Shown here: positions 47,265-58,023 of the stretch, piece after piece | Numbering within the stretch: the stretch's first letter is position 1 | How the letters are laid out: each line of letters begins with the position of its first letter | Origin: Litsea cubeba | Taxonomy: Eukaryota; Streptophyta; Magnoliopsida; Laurales; Lauraceae | NCBI GenBank assembly: GCA_012931725.1 | Contig: CM022947.1 | Location: 23,374,004 to 23,438,003, forward strand | DNA: 64,000 nt | Reading direction: 5' to 3' | The notes under the pieces: model-generated | What the model was told of the DNA's origin: nothing | Seen by the model: only the letters and a program-made list of their open reading frames with translations | The model's database searches: none | Translations under genes and position numbers: made by a program

Positions 47265-49230
47265 CTGCCCACTTTGATAAGCGCCCTGAAAAGTCAGCTT
47301 TCTTGAACAATGAACGGAGTGGGTGCTCCGTGATCACCACAATGGTGTGGGATTGAAAATAATGGGAGAGCTTGCGGGAGGCGGTGACAAGAGCCAACGC
47401 AAGCTTCTCCAATAGGAGGTACCTGGTCTCGGCATCGAGCAGGGTCTTGCTCGTGTAATAGATCGGCTTTTGAACTCCCTCGTCCTCCCTGATGAGGACG
47501 GAGCTCACTGCGTGATCCGAGACCGCAAGGTACAAATACAGAGTCTCCCCCCGAGTTGGGGTGGAGAGTAATGGTGGTGACATTAAATAAGTTTTGAGTG
47601 CGGCCAATGCCTGGTCGCACTCAGGGGTCCACTGGAATTTCAGATTTTTCTTAAGAAGTTGAAAGAAAGGCCTGCACTTATCTGATGAGCGGCTGATGAA
47701 GCGATTGAGTGCGGCGGCCATTCCTGTGAGCCTCTGAACTTCCTTCGTGGTGGAGGGACTCTGGATGCCCTGGATGGCAGTAATCTGGTCCGGATTGGCC
47801 TCTATCCCCCTCCGCGTTACCAAGCTGCCGAGGAACTTGCCAGAGGCTACGCCGAAGGCGCACTTGGAAGCGTTGAGCTTGAGCTTGTACGCGCGAAGGA
47901 TGCCGAAGACTTGGCCGAGATCCGCCAGGTGGTCGCTGGAGCGCACAGATTTGACGACCATGTCGTCGATGTACACCTCTACCGATCGGGCCCGAGCTGG
48001 GCCTGGAACATTTTGTGACGAGGCGCTGATAGGTCGCCCCCCGCGTTCTTCAGCCCGAAGGGCATCACCTTATAGCAGTAAGTGCCGCGGGGGTGATGAA
48101 TGACGTCTTCTCCTCGTCAGGCTCGTAGAGCGGGATCTGATGATAGCCTCGGTAGGCGTCAAGGAAGCTCATTCGGTCGTGACCGGCGGTGGCGTCGATC
48201 AGTTGGTCAATCTTTGGGAGGGGAAAACTGTCCTTAGGGCAAGCCCTGTTCAAGTCGGTGAAGTCCACGCACACCCTCCACTTACCAGTTTTCTTCTTGA
48301 CTACCACCGTGTTGGCCAGCCATACCGGGTACTGGACTTCCCGGATGGCTCCTGCTTTTAGCAGGTTGTCGATCTCTTCAACGACCGCATCTGTCTGCTG
48401 CAACCCGGTCCTTCGGGCCCTCTGCACTACCGGCTTGTGGTCGGGGTCGACATTGAGCTTGTGGCACATGACCTCGGGGTCGACCCCAGGCATCTCGCTT
48501 GGGCTCCAAGCGAAGACGTCCACATTCTGCACCAAGAACCGAGAGAGTTCGGCCCTTTCTTCGTCTGGCAGCTGGGTGCCAATCAGGAAGAACCTGTCTG
48601 GGTCTGCCGGGTCTAGCCTGACCTCGGCCAGGTCCTCGATGCTCTTCTTCTCAGGGTCCCGGCCGATCTCATCGAGGCCTTTCTCGAACTCGGCCAGGTT
48701 GACGCGCTCTGGCTCCTTCACTGCCGGGACTGCGGCCAGCATGCACTGCCTGGCCTGCTGCTGGTCTCCCTCCACTGTGATTACTTCCATCACGCCCTCC
48801 TTGTCCTCAAGGACGAACTTCAGTTTTTGGTGGAGGGAAGAAGGAACTGCCTCTAGCTTGTGGAGCCACGTTCTGCCCAGAATGACATTGTAGGGAGAGG
48901 GGGCGTCCACAACCAGGAAGTCGGCCAGCACGGACGCTCCGCCAACTTGGGTTTCCAAGGTGATCCGACCCTTGGGATAGACTGGCGTGGCGGATAACCC
49001 TAGCAAGGGTGCTCGGACCTCCGTGAGGTCTGCTTCGGAGAGCTTCATCCTCTTGAAGCAGTCGTAGTAGAGGACCTCGGAGGAGCTGCCGGAGTCGACG
49101 AGGATCCTCTTCACGGTGAAGTCTCTCAGCTTCATGGTGAGGAGCAGGGGGTCGTTGTGAGGGACCTGGATTCCCTCTAGATCTCGATCCGAGAACGAGA
49201 TGGCGGGCCGGTCGCGGCGGGCTCTCTTGA
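47245..49230 (-). pseudogene. pol: Tat-B protease, reverse transcriptase and first RNase H
   Basis: The protease has VDSGSSSEVLYYD (~49099) and YNVILGRTWLHKLEAVPSSLHQ. RT follows with KWRVCVDFTDLNRACPKDSFPLP, then SFLDAYRGYHQI, VMPFGLKNAG and the catalytic YIDD at 47962-47973. The first RNase H region has AVSDHAVSSVL and DAETRYLLLEKLALALV. Between about 48105 and 47980, at least four single-base indels hit the fingers-palm region: a missing C in a C run, an extra G in a G run, a missing A, and one before VEVYIDD. The flanking frames are intact for hundreds of codons. The enzyme would copy element RNA into cDNA. Confidence 0.9.
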
Positions 49231-51122
49231 ATGCCGGGGCGAGTTCGGCTTTCATTATTTCCTTCCCGTGCGAAGCCCGCCTGGCCTCGGCACGGGCCTG
49301 AGAGCTTCCCCGGGATGAGGAAGTGGGAGCTGAGGATGCCAGATGGATCACGTTGATGATCTTCTCTGAGTCCTCGCCGTCTGGAGCCTGGGCCGTGCTC
49401 TGGTGAATTCGGCCCTCGCTGCCGCCGGCATCACCTGCCTTGATGAACTCTGGGATGTGGCCCTCTTCGGCCAGCTTCTCCAGATACCCCTGCAAAGTCC
49501 TGCATTCTTCGGTCTTGTGCCCGTTGCCCTTATGGAAGGAGCAGTAGAGCTTGCTTCGGGGGCCTTCGGTGGGTTCATTCTTCATGGGCGGAGGATACTT
49601 GAAGAACGGCTTGGATTTAATCTTGGTCAGAATGCGGTAGATCGGCTCCTTGAAGACGACGTTGACGCTCTGACTGGCGCTGGAGGGAGGTCTGGGCTTC
49701 CAATTGCCCCAGACCTGGACGACGAAGGCTTCGCCGAACTGGAGACCCAGGCCCGCTTGGGCTCCTGCTTCTGGGAGGGCCTCCCGCCTCTCTGCCGAGG
49801 TTGGCCACTCTTCTGTTCGGGCTCTGGGTGCCCGTCCTGATCCCTGGCCCGGATCTCGTCTTCCTCCTGGGCGATGAAGCGCTTCACCCGGGACATCAAC
49901 TCTGGCGTGGATTCTGGGGGGTTCCCGGCCAAGTCCTTCCGCAAGTCGCTGCCGGGGATCAGGGCATGCTGGAAGGCGTAGATCGCTATCCCTTCCCTCG
50001 AGCCCTCGATCTGGCTGTGGACCGCCCAGAATCGCTGGGCGAACTTGGCGAGGGTTTCGCCCTGCTTCATTCTCAGGGCGAGGAGGTCCCCTTCCTTCTT
50101 GGGGACGACGATGTAGGCTTGGAACTTCTTCAGGAAGGAGAGCTGGAGCTCCTTCCAACTGGAAACCGACTGCTCCGGGAGAGAGCAGAACCACTTGAGG
50201 GGGAGGTCGCCCAAACTGGAGGAGAAGATTTTGCAGTTTAGGTGACCCTCGTTCCCCCAGATGGACATCTTCTGGGAGAAGTGTCGGAGGTGTGCAGACG
50301 GGTCGGACAATCCGTCATAGGGGATGAACCGCGGGACGGAGAACTTTCTGGGTAAGGGGGTGCGCTCGATCTCTTTTGTGAAGGGCGAGCCCCCCAGATC
50401 GGTGTGACCACAGATCTGCTTCTGGTCCTGCATGTCCAGGTTGTGCTGAAGAGCTAGCCTGACGCGTTTGTCGAACCGCTCCTGCTCGTCGTCCTCCTCT
50501 GGAGTCTGAACTCTGGACTTTCGCTTGGGGTGGTTCGGACTGCGATGGCTATGAGCTTGGCCATCGCGACTATGGTGACTCCGGCTGTTGCTCGAGCCTT
50601 CGTCACGAATCTGGCTCCGTTTCTGGTCCAGATGATTCCTGAGGTCTCCGCGGGGAGGCTGGGCTGCCCTGCTGGGGGCGTCCCCCTTCTTCCCTTGAGG
50701 CTCAGAGACTTGCCTCAAGGAGGCAGTTCGCGCTGCCTTCAGCTGCTGTTGGAGCTGCTGGAGCTCTCGGACTAACTGCTCCTGCTTCTGGAGAAGAGCG
50801 TCTTGGGCTGCGACGTCCCCTCCAGCGGCTGGAGGTTGAACGTGGCGCGTCTCTCCTACGGCCACGGCTTGTCCTTCCGAGGACGTTCGCGCCGGTGCTC
50901 GTCGCGTCGGGGTGGCACGGTTTCGTCCGCTGAGAGCGAAGCCTCGACTCCCTCTTGGAAGGAAAGTCTCGACAAAGAGTTTGGGAGCCCAGGCGACCCT
51001 CGCCTGCGGATGTGCCCTTGGACCGTTCGGGACCGTCCCTGAGGAGGGACGTCCGTTGACGGTGCTAGCAGCTCGAGAACTGGTCTTGAAGATTCTCCGC
51101 CTTTCTTAGCTTTCGGAGGCAT
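49231..51122 (-). pseudogene. gag: Tat-B gag
   Basis: Starts at the ATG at 51122 (MPPKAKKGGESSR), 95 bases inside the element from the 5' LTR. A Lys/Arg/Ser-rich region leads to the gag core (PFTKEIERTPLPRKFSVPRFIPYDGLSDPSAHL, PLKWFCSLPEQSVSSWKEL, MKQGETLAKFAQRF). A CSFHKGNGHKTEEC knuckle lies at ~49500-49540. Frameshifts lie at a C4 run near 50915 and at C4 49707-49710, where Tat-C has C5 and stays in frame. Gag would form particles with element RNA. Confidence 0.9.
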
Positions 51123-51200
51123 GGCTTCTGAGAGATTGAGGTTTAGAAGGTTGTTTGGAAAGATTTGGAGAAGGTTGGGAAGGCTGGGATATTGCTTCCC

Positions 51201-51216
51201 CACAGACGGCGCCAAT
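51201..51216 (-). other. primer-binding site of Tat-B
   Basis: Minus-strand ATTGGCGCCGTCTGTG directly follows the 5' LTR. TGGCGCCGTC matches the acceptor end of plant tRNA-Asp, and the match stops after ten bases. Confidence 0.65.
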
Positions 51217-52161
51217 TGTAGGTGCAGAAAATAATGACCCACAATGAGAGGGAGCCTTAGAGGACTTATCCGAGAAGATGATGGTGACTGGGAATGACTG
51301 GATGCCGTCCGGAAGCCTGAAAGGGAATAGCAAACGGTCAGAGGACCCTGGCCTGGGCGGCGCAAGGCTCTCCGATGCCAAAGTCAGTATGGGAACTGGA
51401 ACAATGGAAGGAGAGGGAGAAGAGAGACAGAGTAACGGCTCTGTGTATGAAAAATGGCGTACCTTAGATGGTGGGTTGAGCCTCTATTATAGAGTTTAGA
51501 TCGTATCTTTGGGAGATATTGTGGTGTGGGTCCCGTGATTTGACTGGGAAGTCACGATCAGCCCACATTGCATTAATTGTGGTCCAATCCAGCCCACTAT
51601 GCATTAAATGTCCGTCGGGTCAGCCCACATCGCATTTAATGCACATCTTGTTGGGCCAGATCCTGTTGGGCGCCTTTGGCGGTAGGGGTACCAGCGGATC
51701 TGCCCTCGGGCCCTGCCCTGATGTGGCCTCAGCCGCTGGATGCCGTTCTGTCAGGGATCTGGCGAAGATTGTGGGCGGCTGGATGTCGCGTCTGTCCCAC
51801 TAGCTCGTGCCCCTATCCCTCCACGTGCCTGATGACGTGGGGGATGAGGGGCGCATGTGAAGGTTCTCTCTTGCTTCGGCTTCTGTCCCGGCTTCTTCAG
51901 CCGAGGTGGAGCTCTTCTGCCGAGATGGTACCCCCGGGGTGGCTCAGCCGAGGTGGAGCTCCTTGCCGAGATGACGCCCGAGGTGGGCCAGTTCGGCGCT
52001 AAGGGCCCGGAGCTGCCTGACTTCGGCCGGGCCTCCTGTCCTGGTAGCCGGGGTGAGCTTGGTGCCACGTGGATGGCACGAGGATGGCACGTGAGAATGC
52101 TTAACCTCGTCTGATGGCTGCGATTAACTTAATCCTGTGGTTCTGGAAATCTCCCCACACA
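51217..52161 (-). repeat. Tat-B 5' LTR (945 bp)
   Basis: Nearly identical to 38949-39891. The minus-strand TATA box here is CTATAATAGAGG, one base shorter than in the 3' LTR copy (51484-51496 region). Confidence 0.95.
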
Positions 52162-53340
52162 ATAACATTTTATTGAGAACGACTCCGTACCCGACCGTTC
52201 TCTCTTTTTTTTTTAATGGTCAAGGAGCCGCACATCTCACCTGATTACTTAGGATTGACCTTGGGTAGGTCACCTTCCCTCACTCGAAGGCTTCCTTATC
52301 TGACCCGAGATCTCAAATGGGGTGCCAGCCCCCCTTAGGAAGGCTAAAAGGAAAATAGAAAAAAAAAAAAAACATTTTCTTAATATAAAGGAAAGCGTGG
52401 AGTTATAGCATATGTTTGCTTAGTCCCAAATGGAGTTGATATTGATCTGATCACAGTATCTCTATGTATTTTGGTATAAGGTAGATTCTGCGGACTTGCA
52501 CCTAGGGGCGGTAATAGGTATGGGTGAGGGGCGCCCCTCCCCGAAACCTAGAAACTTGAAAAACATGATGTAATGAAAAGCTTTATTTTTTCTATCCGAA
52601 AATCGGAAAGCCTTCCTATATTATAGGAGATCTGAGTTTTTTTTTTATGGTGGTCCCTCTAAGTTTTTTTTTTTTTTTCATACATAGCGCCTACTCCCCC
52701 AAGGAAAATTCCCTGGTTCCACCCTGAATGCTTAGTCCGCTAGATGGATGAACAAAGGGCCCCCAACTCTCTTAAGATGAGCAATCCTAAGGTGTCACAA
52801 CTATCTAGAACTATGCCCCCTCCTAAAGTCCCTCATCACTTGACTAGAGGTGAGATATGACACAACAAGTTAGGCACCGATCCGGAACTCTTTATTAAAA
52901 ATTTGATCCCAATCTAAACTCTTATACTTAATCGAGAGACCAACTTTGGCCTGAGCCAATTCTTAATACGAATGAGTCCAATTGAAAATGGGCCGCACTC
53001 TTTCTAACTTGCTTTCACTTGAAATAAATGCACATACATCAAACTTCAAGCCTAACATACATCACATGGCCTTTGAATGTTCACTAGGAAAAGGCTCAGT
53101 AAATTGACTAACCATCCATTCTACTAGTGGGGATGCATGAGACCGAAATCTTTCCTTTCTTATCCATATTTTTAGATATAATAATATCCCAACTTGATAC
53201 ATATATTTTATGGGACTATGGAAACCCAATTTAGGTTCTGATTGCCGATACAGGTTTAGAACCATGGACCTTGGACCAAGGCAATTATCTCCTCCCTAAG
53301 TATCTCCATTTCAATTATCCTCTCCAAATCCCCTCCCTAA
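52162..53340. other. no gene seen
   Basis: Begins with the ATAAC duplicate and continues the sequence interrupted at 38948. Poly-T and poly-A tracts, no coding region. Confidence 0.4.
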
Positions 53341-54698
53341 AACCTTATTTGGCATCGTTCTTGTGTTGTTCTAAATTTTATGCTCGGATCAGGTTGTGCT
53401 GAGATCATGTTGTGCCAAGACTATACTTTGCGGAACTTGTTTGGTATCATTATATTAAATTACTCTACTGAGAATATGCTTTACAAAACTTGTTTGGTAA
53501 TATTATAAAAGTTTTGATCTGAGGAGCGGACATATGATTTACAATTTGAGACCCACCTTTTATTGTTTATGCCGCTCTATTATTATCATACATGGGACAC
53601 ACCTATAGTAATTACAATGTGGTACCCACCTTTAAAAATTAAAACATGAAACCCATTTTCATAGGATTTACAATGTTGGCCCACCTTTATAGGAGTTATA
53701 ACGTGGGGCGACCTTTTGTGAATGAAAATATGTGACCCAGCTTTAGAAATTACAACATGGTACCACATTCAGAAATTAGAATATGGGGCCCACATTCATA
53801 GGATTTATAATGTGGGTCCACCTTTTGTGGTCGTGACCATGTGACCCACATTTATTAATGATAAAGTGGAGCCACATTTTTTGTGATTGTGGACACATGA
53901 CCCACTTTTGGAAATTACAATGTGGTTCCCACCTTTAGAAATTTGAACATGGGGACAGCACATTCATAGGATTTACAATGTGGGTCCACCTAATATGAAT
54001 TATAATGTGGGGGCCATCATTTTTGTTATTGTGAACACCTGACCCAACTTTAATAAATTACAATGTGGAACCCATCTTTAGAAATCTGAGCATGGGGTAG
54101 ATTTATAGGATTCACAATGTGGGCCCACATTCATAGGATTTACAATGTGGTTCCACCCTTTGTGATTGCGACCATTTGACCCACCTTAGAGAATTATAAA
54201 TTGGGGCCACATTTTCTATGATTGTAGACATGGGACCCGCCTGTAGAAATTTTAATGTGATGCGCACCTTTATAAATTAGAAGATAGGGCCCACATTCAT
54301 AGGATTTTTAATACGGTCCTGCCATTATAGGATTATAATATGGGCCCACCTTTTATGATTGTAACCACGTGACCCCACTTTTAGGAATATTAAAGTGGGG
54401 CTACCTTCTTTGAGATTGTGAACATGGGGCCTACCTCTATGATAAATGAGAGGATTTAGAGTATTTAAATGACATTCTTTTAAAGAGTAGAAATAAGTAA
54501 GAAACAATTGTGCCAGCAAGTTGTCTCTTAAAAAAAATAAAGTTTTTTCGTTCCCACTTTCTTATGCTAATGGGATATGATTCTAATATTCCTTACCGTG
54601 AGATTAAAATTGGGAACAATGATTTATACATAACAAACATGTTTTCCACAACCTTATCTCATGGGAGCATCCCACTAGAACGATGCCAAACAAGCCCT
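53341..54698. mobile_element. putative non-autonomous DNA transposon with internal repeats
   Basis: The ends contain TTTGGCATCGTTCT (53348-53361) and its exact complement (54677-54690) within a looser ~22-bp inverted repeat. Outside both ends the phrase CCTAAGTATCTCCATTTCA occurs (about 53296 and 54696), which may reflect older duplicated flank. No ORF. The CTTGTTTGG-like end resembles hAT-type miniature elements, but an 8-bp target duplication was not evident. Confidence 0.5.
53520..54450. repeat. ~168-bp higher-order repeat of GTGGGTCCCACC-type units
   Basis: ATTCATAGGATTTACAATGTGG recurs at about 53659, 53793, 53961, 54129 and 54296. Spacing is ~134 and then ~168 bp. Each block holds several ~33-bp subunits around ATG(T)GGG(A/G)CCCACC(T)TTT. 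Confidence 0.75.
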
Positions 54699-54729
54699 AA
54701 GTATCTCCATTTCATTCCTTTAAGACATT

Positions 54730-55981
54730 GACCCCTAATTCCTAGGACTAGTGCTCATTAAATTTGTGGTTAGTGCATTAAGTGAGTTTAGAGGCTAATT
54801 TTCTTGCTTTGAGGGTATTCACTTTTGATTAGGTTTGGAATGTTTTGAGAACCTGAGCCTATTTTGATTCCTTAAGGGACCCCCTTGGTAATTTCGGGAA
54901 AGCTTCGAGGGTTATTCATAGTTTTTGTAAAATTGTGATTTTGCCTCATTAGATCGGTGACACTGACCCATTCGGAGCCTCAAAAACCTGGAAAACCCCA
55001 AATTAGTTATTAATTGGATCTCTTTGATCAAATAATTGACTTTTTTTTTTCTAGGACCCCAAAGTGTGTCAAACTTGTTCTGGTTGGAAGGAGGATTTAA
55101 TTTTAGACGTTTTTCATATTTTTACTTTCTTGATCCGAGTTCCGGAAATCCCTCTAAACTCCATTGCAAATTCTACTTAAGAGTGGACCCCACCTCACTT
55201 AGTATATAAAGATCCCTCTCTTTGCCTCCCTCATTTCTCTCCTTTCCCCGATATGCAACTCCTTTTTACTGCAGCAGCAACACCATCTCTCTTTCTCCTT
55301 CATCTCTCATGGTCGGATCTTGCCGCCAAGCCACCGAATTGTCGAGAGAACTCCAGCAACTTCTTCCCCACCATCCTCTCTCTCTAGGCCTCTTTTTTGT
55401 GGGAATCGAGTTGGGCAGCCCCATTTCCCACACTCTACTTTATTTTAGACCTCCGAAAGGTATGTAATTTTTTCCTCTCTTTCATATTCCGAATCTACAC
55501 CCATGGGGCATGCTAAATCCGGACATGCAAGTGGTTTCATTATCTCTAGCATAGTTTTTCAATTTTTTTTTGTGGATTTTGGATTGATTTTTTAGAGTTT
55601 TTTTCTTAAGGAATCCCGACCCATTTGAGGACTTTGAGAAGTTTCTTTGGAAGCTCTTGGACATAAGGCAAGTGTCTGTTATGAATTTAGTACATGCATG
55701 ATCGCTCCCTTGATTTTTAGTTTTTATACTAGTAATGGATGTGGTATTAGTTATTGTGTTGATGGTCTATAAATGGGTGAGTAAGCACTAATTGGATGCT
55801 ATTTAGTGGTGATTAGAACCCCCTAAGTCCCATAAAAATGTTGTAAGATTCACGTACAAAACCCTTGGAACAACCCCCTAATTCCCATTTTCGTGGACAG
55901 CGTTGCTGCTGGCTGTGCAGCAGCATGCACAGCTGGTAGGCGCTGGCTGTGCGCCACATACACAACTGGTGCCTATCGGCT
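54730..55981 (+). mobile_element. LTR-like fragment with TATA box
   Basis: No ORF of note. TATATAAAG at 55203 is followed by a pyrimidine-rich leader. Upstream phrases (AAGCTTCGAGGGTTATTCATAG, GGACCCCACCTCACTT) recur in order at 56150-56385, suggesting two related LTRs. An inverted repeat GCTGTGCA...TGCACAGC lies at about 55912-55933 inside GCTGGCTGTGC repeats. Confidence 0.35.
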
Positions 55982-55982
55982 G

Positions 55983-56598
55983 TGTAACATCCCGGAATTT
56001 CAAGATTGTAATTAGCTTAGTTAATTATACTTTTAGCTAATTAAGCTCGTTTATAAGCCAAATAGGTCCGATTAATCATTAGGATTGCGCGTGCGAAGTT
56101 GGGTTGAGATCCGAGTCCATTTGAGTACACTAAGGGTGTGTGTCGCTATTTCTAGAAAGTTTCGAGGGCTTTTTAGTATTTTCCGCTTTTCGAGATTTTT
56201 GAACCATCGGGTAGATTACCTAATTTCCCAAACTTTATCCTGCTATTGCATCCTGATCCGGACCCTCAAACCCAACCCAAAACCTGACTTGACCCGAACC
56301 CACCTAAACTTATTTTATTATTTCCAAAAAGTCAAACCCCACCCCACCTAATCTAATCCCATGTGAGCCCCACCTCACTTCTATCATATCCCCTATCCCC
56401 ACCTTAACCCACGTGCAAGCCCTCACCCATTTTCCTTTTCCCCAGTCCCTGCTAGGTCAAAACCCTTTCCCCTCTCTTCTCATTTCACTCCCAGCGGCCC
56501 CTCCTTTCTCATTCTCTCATCTCTCTCGTTCTCCCTCCCTCCCCCTCCCTCACAGCTTGCTGCCATCGCCTTAATACCAGATTTTCAAGGATGCGTAC
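55983..56598 (+). mobile_element. truncated LTR-like fragment interrupted by Tat-C
   Basis: Starts TGTAACATCCCGGAATTTC, a usual start of plant Ty3 LTRs. It is related to 54730-55981 and is cut at 56598 by the Tat-C LTR. Confidence 0.4.
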
Positions 56599-57480
56599 TG
56601 TAGGTGCAGAAAATAATGACCCACAATAACTGGGGAGCCTTAGAGGACTTATCCAAAGATGTTGATGACTGGGTGCCGTCCGAAAGCCTGAAAGGGAAGA
56701 ACACACGGTCAGAGGACCCTGGCCTGGGCGGCGCAAGGCTCTCCGATGCCAAAGTCAGTGTAGGAACTGGAACAATGGAAGGAGAGGAGGAAGAGAGGCA
56801 GAGTAACAGCTCTATGTGTTGTATTGTGTGTACCTTGCATGTGGTATGGGATTATATTTATAGAAGCTTGCCTTGTATTTTCGGAGGACACCTTGGTGTG
56901 TGTCCCGTGATTTGACTGGGAGTCATGATAAGCCCGCAAAGTAATAAATGCGGTCCAATCCAGCCCACCCTGCATTTAATGCCAGTCGGATCAGCCCACA
57001 ATGCATTAAATGCGCGTCTTGTTGGGCCAGATCGTGTCGGGTGCTTTTGGCGGTAGGAACAGCATCGGATCTGCCCTCGGGCCCTGCCCTGATGTGGCTT
57101 CAACCGCTGGACGCCGCCTTGTCAGTGATCCAGCGAAGATTGTGGACAGATGGATGTCGCATCTGTCTTACTAGTTTGTACCCCTGTTCCTTCACGCGCC
57201 TGGCGACGTGAGGGGTGCGAGTGGAGGTCTTTTCTTGCTTCGGCTCTCGTCTCGGCTCCTTCAGCCGAGGTGGAGTTCTCAGCCGAGATGGAGACGTAGG
57301 GGGTGGCTGAGCTCGGCGCTAGCGGCATGGAGCTGTCTGACTTCGGCCGAGGCCTCTGCCTTGCTAGCCGAGGTGAGTCTGGTGCCACGTGGGTAGCACG
57401 CGGCTGGCACGTGAGAGTGCTTAGTCTCATCTGATGGCTGGGATTAGCTTAATCCGGTGCTCTGGAAATCTCCCCGCACA
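56599..57480 (-). repeat. Tat-C 3' LTR (882 bp)
   Basis: TGTAGGTGCAG to CCCCGCACA. Clearly homologous to the Tat-B LTR but with many differences. The minus-strand TATA box (CTATAAATATAA) is intact near 56857. Confidence 0.9.
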
Positions 57481-57811
57481 ATTGCCCCCTAGCTCCTGAT
57501 CTTGCGGAGATCGTCAGTGCCGTGAGGTCGGGAGCTATGTGACGGTGCTCACCCAGTGGAGGAAGTCCCTCTCGGCCCGGATTCACGGTCGCTTTGGATA
57601 ATCGAGGCAGTAATTGGCGTCCCTTATTCAATGCTGGAGGCAGGTTGACGGCTCTGCGTGTCGTCCTCTGGTTAGTCGTCTGTCTCTTCGAGATCGTGCG
57701 CGCCGTTCTGTCAGGGACGCAATCAATGTTTGAAATGATTCGCGCGGAGCTCTAGGAGATGCCCCTTTGGCGCGCCCAACAAGGTCCTCTGGAAAGGGGG
57801 GGCCTTTTGGC

Positions 57812-57825
57812 GATATATATAGGGC
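57812..57825 (+). promoter_or_regulatory. TATA box of the Tat-C antisense gene
   Basis: CGATATATATAGGG about 205 bases upstream of the first ATG. Confidence 0.6.
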
Positions 57826-58023
57826 GATCGAGGTTCGTCTTCTTCTCTGTTGCCATTCTGAATCACAGGAGGATAAACTGCTGCTAGGGAAACTCGTCTG
57901 AGAAGTGGTGTGCTGCTGAGGCCGTGTCTCTTTGCCGCTCACTGTCATCGTCTTGCTCCCGTAAGTTCCTTCTGCCCTGCCTCTTCTCCTGTGGGTTTCT
58001 CTGTCCTTGGATTGGGGTAGAAA

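Larger units (their letters stand above)
38949..52161 (-). mobile_element. Tat-B: full-length Tat-lineage Ty3/gypsy retrotransposon
   Basis: LTRs at 38949-39891 and 51217-52161 are flanked by the perfect 5-bp duplication ATAAC (38944-38948 and 52162-52166). gag-pol reads on the minus strand, so the right LTR is the 5' one. Next to it lies a primer site, ATTGGCGCCGTC, matching the 3' end of tRNA-Asp over ten bases. Inside the left LTR is the tract AGGGGGCAAT. Pol has protease, RT, RNase H, a second archaeal-like RNase H and integrase; this dual RNase H marks the Tat lineage. A 105-bp minisatellite, a small plus-strand unit and a three-exon plus-strand gene lie between integrase and the 3' LTR. 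The element landed about 115 bp past the cysteine-rich peptide gene's stop. Confidence 0.95.

Noticed and set aside
53520..54450. Short ORFs with MWYHVVI-like repeats
   Set aside because: Products of the degenerate tandem repeat, interrupted by many stops.
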